From: Aspidiotus rigidus
Taxonomy: Eukaryota; Arthropoda; Insecta; Hemiptera; Diaspididae
DNA: 64,000 nt
NCBI GenBank assembly: GCA_035079385.1
Contig: JAVHKY010000071.1
Coordinates: forward strand, 2,296,001 to 2,360,000
Direction: 5' to 3'
The position numbers were made by a program, and so were the translations under genes. Below are positions 47,890 to 64,000 of the stretch, piece after piece; within the stretch, counting starts at the first letter, position 1, and each line of letters starts with the position of its first letter. The notes under the pieces were generated by a model that saw only the letters and a program-made list of their open reading frames with translations, ran no database searches and was not told the origin of the DNA.

Positions 47890-48710
47890 TTATATAATAC
47901 AAGCAGAAATGCCCGCCCTCTCCATCACTCTAATTTAAATCGGTATTTTCCCTTTGAGTAAAATTCTGCTATAAAATCCCAACTCTATTATAAAAAATAA
48001 GCAGAAATACCCTCCCTGTGAACAGAACCTTTATACACACCTAACTTAAGCCTGTAATTTCTTGAAGTTTGACGATCCCCCTTTACTTGTCCAACTACTA
48101 ATTTCAAACTGTTACTCTATCTATTCTCTGATCTCTGCCCCTCCTTGAGAGGCCCTCTACATCACTAGGGAAATGTGTTTTATTTATGGCAACAAACAAA
48201 GAAATCCTCCAACAACTGCTACAATCAATAGCAACAGAATGCTGCGTTCTGCACGAATTGTTGCTGCGATGGCAATTGCTTCTACGGCTAATATAAATAT
48301 ATAAGCCACCATATCAATTTTGAGAAATTTGACTACAAAGAAGGGGAATTTTCATCCTATTTGAAACGATAAGAAAATTTCTTTCAACTCTACGCGGGTT
48401 GCATTGAAACTCTTGTTTTTTTCCTTCAAGTTCAGTAATGATTATGTCAATTCAACAACTTTATCGGCAACACCGGATTTTTTTTCAAAAATATTTTGTT
48501 ATTTGAATTATTTTTAGTTAAAATGTATCTATTGCAAACATTGTGTCCTAAAAGATTTTTTGTTAATAAATTATCATAATTGGAGTTAAAAAAAAAAAAA
48601 AAAACTAAAAAAACGCTCAAATTGGTCCCACGAGGAAACTGCATTATCAAATTATCCACCAGTAACAATTTCTATAACAAAGGTTGTTAATTTGGGTATT
48701 CTTATGCGTT
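47890..48710. other. Unassigned stretch
   Basis: No gene recognised. Confidence 0.45.
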
Positions 48711-48712
48711 GT

Positions 48713-49661
48713 GTAGGAAGAAACAATTACCCCCGAAAAAATAAATCCGACAGTTATTTTCCCGACAAATTTTTATCTCGACAATAATGTATCCGAAAAT
48801 TTAAACCAGACATGGTAAAAACCAGTTTTTATACCCGAAATTTATTTTTTGATGAACCGGTAGGAACCTGAGCGAACCGCGATAATCAGAATTTCCATAG
48901 CAATTGTAACAGATCAGTATACTTCAATGTACTTCAGTCACTGCAGTCGAGCGACAATGGCTAAATTAGTAGGAACAAAGTTAATTATAGACGGAGTACG
49001 TGAAGTCCCGTGAACAAAATAATAGGTTGTACTGGGACTGCCAGAAAGTTCGATCCCGGCAATGTACTGCCCGAGCGGTGACAGTACAAACGAATCGGCC
49101 TCTCGATCCGATCGTAGTGATCCGTGGACCAACTACTTCCAAACATGCGCACCCGGCCAACCATGACGCTGTGAAAGCGCAAATTCTTGTAAGCGATCTG
49201 AAGAATATTGCTCGATCGCAGCCAGCGCTCCCACCCGCTGTAATAATCCGAGACACGTTGGCTGCTGCGACGCCGCAAAGCTAATCTCACCCAGATTCAT
49301 ACACATTCATAAACGAAGTAAAAAAGGAGCAGGGTAATACGGAAGTCTGTTTACTTGAATTGAGCCTAGATCGGAGAGTGCAGAATAACTACCCCACCTG
49401 CAGTTGGTATAACCGGCACGACCGGAAAAGAAGTATAGTATTGAAGTATGAAGACTACGTCAACGACGGACGCGAACTGAATACCTCAGGAATCTGGGTA
49501 CAGCGATTGAAATCTCGTAATTAACAAAAAAATGTTAACAACCAAAACATTTAATAAAAAAATGTGTCGGGCGTTGCGGTTTCGGGTAAATTATTGTCGG
49601 GCTAGAAATTTGTCGGGAAAAAAACTTTCGGGTTATTTTTTTCGGGAAAATTAATCCCTAC
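48713..49661 (+). mobile_element. MULE-like element with long inverted ends
   Basis: The left end (GTAGGAAGAAACAATTACCC, then CCGACAGTTATTTTCCCGAC) is inverted at the right. Both arms, about 85 bp, are made of repeated CCCGACAA/CCCGAAA-type motifs. Inside is a FLYWCH-type zinc finger segment, a domain often associated with Mutator-like transposases. A target duplication was not found. Confidence 0.6.
48957..49285 (+). pseudogene. FLYWCH-type zinc finger fragment
   Basis: ATG at 48957 opens MAKLVGTKLIIDGVREVP and then a stop. One frame over, RLYWDCQKVRSRQCTARAV continues to IVVIRGPTTSKHAHPANHD and ends TAA-like after AAATPQS. The W-x-C, second cysteine and H-x-H match the FLYWCH pattern. A single-base frameshift near 49005 separates the halves. 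No transposase catalytic domain follows, so this is a fragment. Confidence 0.55.
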
Positions 49662-49664
49662 CAA

Positions 49665-51050
49665 AATTACTCGTTATTCTTCTTAGGTTTTTCATTGATG
49701 ATATGAAGAAATGTGAGTCAATGAAAGCAAACAAGTTCTAAAGAGGACTAATTCACAGCAATCTCAAATGAATAAAGATAGAGAGGAGGATTATGAACAT
49801 AAAATTTACGTCCTTGGCCCCCGAAGTTTCAATACGTCTCATTTGTGTGTTGTTCAAGCGTGTTTATGCGCAGGTAGTCTCATTGTTTGTTTGATGTGGA
49901 CGGTGAACATGGCAATGTTATGCTCAGTGCGTTGGCATCTTGAATAACTACGTTTGTTATTTTTTCAATTGCACACGCCTGTCTCATGGGCCGGAAGTGA
50001 GACATATGCCAATGGAATAGATGTTGGAGACACGATTGACAACAATTCATAGTGGCAAAACGTTCACAGTCCTGAGAGTGGTGGGAGGTAAGGTCACCGA
50101 AGACTCAAAATATAAGGTGGGGCGTGACGGTTTTGTTAAGGTCCTGCCCTCCCCCTCCAACGAGTACACCTTCTGAGTGTGTAGTTTCAATATTCTCCTT
50201 TTCAGTTTCAGAGAAGGATGAATGGTCCACCTTTTAAATGTCACCAATAGTCTAATTCGACGTCTCAATGCTGTAGTCTCGTGCATCAAGGCTCTTCTAG
50301 ATTTTTCAACAGTATAGCTCCAGGATATGACATTGACGCATGATAGGATTCTTGGCAGAAGAAGTAGAATGATTACCATTCTCAGCAGGAGGAGTATATT
50401 ATATAGAAGGTGTTAAAATAGAGCAATAATTTATGACGTCACAATACGTGTCATTGTAAATCAAAGAGCAGTTGGTTGAAGTGTTGATATAAATTTTATT
50501 AATTAGTTTATTTGATAGAAATTATTGGCAGTACTAGCCTTGGTGAGTGATGTTAATAAATTGTTTGAGAGTTGAAGCTTTTCAGGTGATTCAATTTCAA
50601 AGATTCTTCTGAAATGACTGCAAACTGGACTTCGATCGAGGTTTGTGTGGAAATGCTTGAATGACAAAAAGTGGAGTGCTCAGACATAATGGACATGAAT
50701 GGAGTTTACTGTATTAGTATTCCATATTTTGTCTCGTCTTAACCCTTTTACGATCAACCATACAGGTTTCTAAAATGCGTCTAGACATCGGTAGTAAAAA
50801 TGATGACCAAAGACGAAGAATTGAGAAGCTGATCCTTCCAACAAACTTGCATACGCATTAAGTTTAATTAATTGAAATCTATAGTTACACATTTTCGAAA
50901 TATCGCCTGATTACACCAATCGTTGGGGAAGAAATAAGGACAATTTTATGATCCTGTCAGATAGCAAAACGTACATTTTGCATCTTCCGTACGTTACACA
51001 GCTAACAACGAACTACTGTTGCATCAGCATAATACAATACGTATTCAAGA
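49665..51050. other. Unassigned stretch
   Basis: No convincing gene. TAF1 5-prime exons would be expected somewhere between 46.6 and 53.5 kb but none is recognised here. Confidence 0.4.
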
Positions 51051-52135
51051 CAAGCCGCTATTTCTGTATCTCATTATGACTCATTCGCATCCTTCTTTCG
51101 CACTGCCCTTCCATCCCGTTATCATATTCGATCATCCAATTTGACTGATCGAACCGCCATCTCCCCGCACTTCTTCCAACCAAATCCCAAGTCCATCGAC
51201 CTTTTAGATCCTTTGCAAAACCCAATTTTCTATTCCACTCGATGCACCCAATGAAAATTAGATATTTCTTCACACGATGAACAACACGTTCAATACGATC
51301 CGTGTTCACCCCAAATTGACACTCTTCATCCATCCAGTGGCTTTGGCAGCCCCAAAGAAGTTCCAGCGAAATCACGCATCCCTATATAAACCGCAACGAT
51401 TTACGAGAAAATCATCATTCGACACCGTTAAATCGAGCGCTGTACGCTACCCGTATACGCTCGCCGTTCGCAATACGTTACGCTGAGTTCGCGTTTGTGT
51501 ATTTTCTTACATGTAATAGCGAGCCATATTTTCTATTGCACTAAAAGTATATATATTTATATTCGTATTTTCGTTCATAATATAATCGTATAATTGTGAT
51601 TATTGTGATTGTTCATCATACGTAAGTAGTTGATTAAACGTATCCTTCCAATGGACCCTTTTTATATAATCTCAGCCATCGCTCTTGTAGAATTCGGCAT
51701 TATCGCTATCATCATAAAATACAGCTCTGTCTTATGCACTTACTCTGTGCTAGACTTTTGGACTTCCGCATCTCCGAACCCTATCCTGTCAGAGTACTTC
51801 TTCTCACTCCCCTAAATTCCTCTGACAGATCCAAAGCGAGGTTTTTGGGTGTCGGACAAGAGGTTCTCGTTTCCAATATTGTAAAAAGTACAGAAATGCA
51901 GAAATACGATTTCAACAGTTGGCTAGCGACGGGAGTGGGTGAATAAAGAACTACATCAAGATATGCTAAAACATCGCTATCTACTAACCCTTTTCTTATA
52001 AAAGCTCTCCGAAGCCAAGGGAGTTTGTCCCTAATCTCCAGATTATTAGTCCGGAAGAAGTAGCGTCGATCGCGTCTTACAAACGATTTGTATTGCATTT
52101 CTTTTCAAAGAATAAAAAGTCTTGAATCTTGAATT
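51050..52135 (+). repeat. Possible retroelement-derived unit
   Basis: A CCCTATATAAACC TATA-like box near 51380 is followed by a region ending in GAATAAAAAGTCTTGAATCTTGAATTTC, whose short tandem TTGAATC tail resembles some LINE 3-prime ends. A plus-strand stretch (LDFRISEPYPVRVLLLTPL, near 51750-51810) is vaguely like retroelement ORF1 sequence. Evidence is weak. Confidence 0.25.
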
Positions 52136-52349
52136 TCGTTACTCCGTTTGTCGATCGACTGGACGCTAACAAGCGATGGCCATAATAAAGATGGAGTGAA
52201 CATCAGAAATAGCAGTGACCTCAGCTCCCCATTGGGTACACAACTTCAGGGACCATAGGGGTAAGCACCTAAAAACGTACAAATGTTTGTTCCCCTTTAC
52301 TGAAGTGAACCTGGTATAGTACCTCTTGCGCACAAAACGGTCGTCCGCT

Positions 52350-52352
<3 letters not shown>

Positions 52353-52392
<40 letters not shown>
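52353..52392. repeat. (AT)n microsatellite
   Basis: Twenty AT units. Confidence 0.97.
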
Positions 52393-52394
<2 letters not shown>

Positions 52395-52399
52395 ATAGG

Positions 52400-53561
52400 C
52401 TTCAACAGCATTATACAGTTTCTGTATACCTTTCACTCGTATGAGTTTTAACAAGTGGATTACAAATAAAACAAAGAAACTCTAAAATTTGTGCACACCT
52501 AAGCACCGTTGCGAGGCGTTAATAATTTTAACAACTGCTTTGTCGTGGAAGAAAGTTTTCGAGGGGAAAAGTTTGAATGTTTTCCGTTATTTCACAACAC
52601 TCCCTTCCCTTTATATAAGTTTATTACATGAAATTGTAAGCTTGATCAACCAACTGATTTGAATTCTTGAGTTATTCTGCGGAACTCATAATTTCTGCTT
52701 ACAAAGATTAGAACTTCAATTTTAGCAGTATACCAGTAGGTACCTACTTCATGATTTCCTCAGATTTCCTCAAAATTGTTCTTATTTTCACTGTCAGTAA
52801 CTTATATTAAAACTTGTAGGTATATTTCAACAGTTTGTATACAGATATTCTAGGAGTGCAGTTGAGTTAATTGTGTAGCGCGCGAGCAGCACTCAGCGAT
52901 AGACATGTATACGTATAATAATATTTATATGGATATGTTAGAAATATTACTGGCTACAAATTTAATTGCAACATACGAGGTGTAAAGAGAAGTTTTGTAT
53001 ATGATAGGCTATATAATTGGTAAGGATTAAACGAACTGAATCGGCGGTATTAGTATTATATTCTGGAATGTTTCCAAAGAGTTATCATTGTATAGGTACC
53101 CAGTACTCAAGGACTAGATCTAGATGATGAGCCTAAAAATACTTTACCTTAACACTGTTTTTATTCGAATACCTACGGTCATTTATTGTAACTGATGATC
53201 ATCACGTCAGCAGATATAGCTCTCGCCACATTGTGTGAAGGTAGGGTACCTGACGATCAATCGGAGATTCATATGAGCTGCTGTAATCTGAAAGGTCGTT
53301 CCCGATGTATGTACGTCTAGCAATACGACTTAAAATCTACTTCAAGTTTGTTGTAACGTGATTTACCTACTCAAAATTGTACTCCATACCGCTACTTCGG
53401 TTGATTAAGGTGTAATGCAGAGTGTTCATACTACACATCATCAGGTATGGTGTTATTTAAGTTATATTCATTTTATTGTTTTTTTTTTTTTTTTTTTAAT
53501 GAAATTAAAAACTCGGTATAGTCTTTAGAGAAATATTTACCAATTTTTAACACTTTCATAG
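52400..53561. other. Unassigned stretch before the first TAF1 exon
   Basis: No exon recognised. A T-run precedes the TAF1 acceptor. Confidence 0.45.
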
Positions 53562-61393
<7,832 letters not shown>

Positions 61394-61683
61394 GTAAGTA
61401 TATCCTAGGTAAACCTAAATTAAAAAAGAAAGAACAAATAAGTACATAATAATTTTTGACATTTTTAACGTTTTCACTGAGCCCCCCCCCCCATTGACGA
61501 GTTCGGTTATCGGTCCTGGGAAATTTCCGAGGACCTAATCTGGAAATCCGTAAGTTCAGGTTTTTCACGCAGTATAAACTATTTTTATACCTATACTAGC
61601 ATACCAGGGTTCTACAACGATTTTATTGTACAAGACTTCTAGTAGGACTACACTAGCTTTCCAAGCCTATAATAGTTTGGAAA
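61394..61683. other. TAF1 intron, unassigned part
   Basis: No exon found; a C-run near 61483-61491. Confidence 0.5.
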
Positions 61684-61808
61684 GGAAAGTAAAAGCAGGC
61701 TTTTCCCACACAGAATTTCATTTGAATATTTATTCAATGTTTCGGCCAATCTGGTGGCCTTTATCAAGACGAAACGAGTGTGCGTGAAAAGCCCCGTCTT
61801 TACTTTCT
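61684..61808. mobile_element. Foldback repeat with a hammerhead-like core
   Basis: Arms (GGAAAGTAAAAGCAGGCTTT and its inverse AAAGCCCCGTCTTTACTTTC) enclose a minus-strand segment TTGATAAAGGCC-ACCAGATT-GGCCGAAAC. That matches the hammerhead layout (CTGATGA, stem II, GAAA) with two changes in the first core box. Confidence 0.55.
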
Positions 61809-61876
61809 TTTCTAATTAATATCCTTGCACGTTAAAAAATCCTCTCTGCTATAATAGTTTATTTAGGTGATTCTAT

Positions 61877-61985
61877 ACTATAGTCTGTTCACGTTAAGGA
61901 AGGATAGAAAGTAGTACGGAGTGCGTACCTCGAGAATGGAACGCTCGTTTTCTATCCTTTCTTTTAACGTGAACAGACTGTAGTA
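61877..61985. mobile_element. Small foldback MITE
   Basis: TACTATAGTCTGTTCACGTT is inverted at the right (AACGTGAACAGACTGTAGTA), followed inward by AAGGATAGAAA on both arms. Confidence 0.8.
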
Positions 61986-62217
61986 CTAAACCTATACTGG
62001 GTGTTGTAGATGGTTCTACACTACGATTAAATATTTACTTGCACTACTCTCTAGATCAGATATTTGCGTCTACACGTCTGTTCAGTTTTATGTATTTTTT
62101 TATTTATTTTTTTTTTCATATACTAGCTCTACACCAGGCCTTGTATTGGGCTTTTATTAGGCTTGGCGCTCATGAGTCACTCGCCTAATATACAGTATAC
62201 CAGACCAATACTAGGCC

Positions 62218-62265
62218 AGTGGCGTACCTGGAAAAACGAAATTAGCGTGGAAAATTTTGCCCGCT
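62218..62265 (+). repeat. Orphan hAT end
   Basis: CAGTGGCGTACCTGG nearly repeats the left end of the hAT at 21021 (CAGTGGCGTACCTAGG). No matching right end follows before the next repeat at 62280, which may have cut it. Confidence 0.5.
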
Positions 62266-62279
62266 CCCTCTCTTTCTGT

Positions 62280-62560
62280 TCTAACAGGGAACCTGTTCTT
62301 TGGGGGGGGGGGGGGGGTAGAGTTCGAAAAATTTGACGTGCGCCGTCCGACCAAAAACTTGGAAAAATTTTGATTCTCGAGCCATAATATGTGATAGGAA
62401 GGAAAAGGACTTCGAAAAACACCATGATGCAAGGGACTCAGGAAAACTTATGAATCTTCAAGATTTTGATTTGAATTCTCAATACCAAAACCAATTCAGC
62501 CCATAGAACAGGTTCCCTGCGATCATCCATTGACTTCGTTAAGGAAGCGGTAATTTTTAT
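62280..62560 (+). repeat. Modular repeat family, copy f
   Basis: AACAGGGAACCTGTTCTTTG, a G-run, a GTGCGCCGTCCGACC block and one unit come first. Then come TCAATACCAAAACC, CATAGAACAGGTTCCCTGCG and GACTTCGTTAAGGAAGCGGT. Confidence 0.75.
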
Positions 62561-63455
62561 TCCATTTTTTTCTTCTCTTGCGTTTTTCGTACCCTTTTCC
62601 TGTTTCTTTTCTCTTTTCTCGTTTCTCCTTTTTTTTTTCGGGTCTTCTTCATTGAAAAATGTCGACCTTTGACCTTCATTATACTAGGTTTAAATTAGGC
62701 TGCTATCGTAAGTTTAGCCTTCATTATATTATAGGTGTTGAAATTCTGCAATTTTCGATTTCAACTCCTTACCGGAATTGAAGTTGCATTGCTGCGGCAA
62801 TAGTCGACTGATAACAAATAACGAAATCCATAGCAATGAAAAATCAACCCATTTTCAATATCTTCCGTCAAACTCTCTTATCAATACTTTCTCGTTGCCT
62901 ACAAATTTTGGTTACGAGTTACGTACAAACGATGACCAACATTTGCGATACGATGTCTGATCTGCAGACGCCGACTAGGCAATTCCTGATGGTTTCAATC
63001 GAAGTAAGTACTTGACTATAGACAATTAGAATCTCTTATTATTCTGGTTCAATCCGTTAAGGACTTGTACAATCCCAAATCTTAATTAAATTTATTCCTA
63101 CGTCAATATTACTCCCATTTACGAGACTGACGGTTAGATGTTTTACATTTTGTCCGTTAGATTCCAAATAGAAGAAGAATCGTTTGAGCGGACGTCCCCC
63201 TCTCGTTACAAAAAAATTTTTTAAATTCATATTAACAAATTCTCAGTAACATCTCTTTGTAATTATTTATATTATATTTCTCATTTTCCTCTGATAAAAT
63301 TTCAGCACGTCTTCCACTGCTTCAAATACTCTAGTTAATCCCCTTCTTCCCATTTTCGGCAATAGGCCTAATATAGACTATACAGTATACTAGCCTTAGG
63401 GCCGGATTTAGGAGCTTTAATGCCCGAAACCCGCCCAGGTTTGTGGGGGCCTTTT
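62561..63455. other. Unassigned intronic stretch
   Basis: No exon recognised. GGGCCGGATTTAGG near 63400 resembles a hAT-type end without a partner. Confidence 0.45.
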
Positions 63456-63990
63456 TTTTTTCTTAACCGGGAACCTGTTCAATGGGGGGCTTTTTGAGAA
63501 ATTTGCCATGCGCTGTTCACCGTGCGCCGGTTAAAAAAAAACTTGAAAAAATCCCGACTCTCGAGCCATATATGATAGGAAGGGGACTTGGAAACAATTT
63601 TTACTATCGAGCCATATATGACAGGAGGGGGACTTGGAAAAATTTCGTCTCTCAAGCCATTTATGATTGGAGAGAGACTTAGAAAAATTTGAACTCTCGA
63701 GATATATATGATGGGAGGAGGATTTGGAAAAATGTCGACTCTCAAGCCATATATGATAGGAATTTTTCCAAGTCCCCCTTCTATCATATGTAGCTCGAGA
63801 TTCGAGAAAAATTTAGACTCTCAAACTATATTATACTAGGCTTATAATAGGTCTACGCCTTCTTTACAATAGCTTTATCTTGGTCTAGGCTTCCTTGAAT
63901 TCTCAATACCAAATCCCATGTGACTCATAAAACGTGTTCCGTGCGTTCCTCGTTTAATTTCGTTAAGGAAGCCGTAGCTTTTTTTTTCAA
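63456..63990 (+). repeat. Modular repeat family, copy g, expanded
   Basis: CGGGAACCTGTTCAATGGGG opens it. Five direct units of about 46 bp (CTCGAGCCATATATGATAGG type) and one inverted unit near 63750-63790 follow. The TCTACGCCTTC/TCTAGGCTTCC segment, CATAAAACGTGTTCCGTGCG and TTTCGTTAAGGAAGCCGTAG close it. The flank after the units matches copy d closely. Confidence 0.78.
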
Positions 63991-64000
63991 CGTCTCGGGC

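Noticed and set aside
51058..51375. 105-codon minus-strand frame as a gene
   Set aside because: No family motif, no splice or start context, and it overlaps plus-strand frames of similar quality.

Overview
This is a window of eukaryotic nuclear DNA. It has spliced genes, is AT-rich, and is dominated by transposable elements. The two recognisable host genes (a membrane-type matrix metalloproteinase and TFIID subunit TAF1) read like arthropod orthologues. The mobile elements (Jockey-like LINE, Ty3/gypsy and Ty1/copia remnants, hAT, Helitron, MULE-like, many foldback MITEs) fit an insect or other arthropod genome. The species cannot be fixed from the sequence. No operons, CRISPR arrays or prokaryotic features are present.

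Layout. 1-12.5 kb is a nest of transposon debris on the minus strand: a Ty3/gypsy reverse transcriptase fragment at the left edge, a Jockey/CR1-like LINE (6.85-9.71 kb) broken by frameshifts, and a gypsy gag-protease remnant (10.6-12.5 kb). Between them lie a TA-flanked MITE, several copies of an unnamed modular repeat, and two local tandem arrays (2.6-4.0 and 5.0-6.3 kb). At 12.99-14.14 kb sits a well-bounded hAT element with an exact 8-bp target duplication. 14-28 kb holds further fragments (gypsy RT, copia gag, a tRNA-like SINE head, a second hAT) and a series of MITEs with clear terminal inverted repeats.

28-33.7 kb has no recognised gene. The metalloproteinase gene follows on the plus strand: one exon at 33.7 kb, a 10-kb intron, then six exons at 43.9-45.8 kb coding the zinc site, proline-rich hinge, hemopexin domain and a C-terminal membrane anchor. 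The 10-kb intron holds a 4.7-kb element with matching ends and subterminal GCTGCG-rich arrays, plus a 2.5-kb inverted-repeat structure.

46.6-53.5 kb contains a MITE, a Helitron-like element and a MULE-like element with a FLYWCH-type zinc finger. From 53.56 to 61.39 kb fourteen consecutive exons encode the central part of TAF1, from the region before the DUF3591 core to the zinc knuckle. The amino-terminal and bromodomain exons are not visible. The remainder is apparently a TAF1 intron filled with repeats, including two more copies of the modular repeat family.

The least familiar item is that modular family: at least seven copies, ends resembling AGGGAACCTGTTTTATG in inverted orientation, and a variable number of roughly 46-70 bp internal units. 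The two host genes have no evident functional link; they are neighbours on the same strand.
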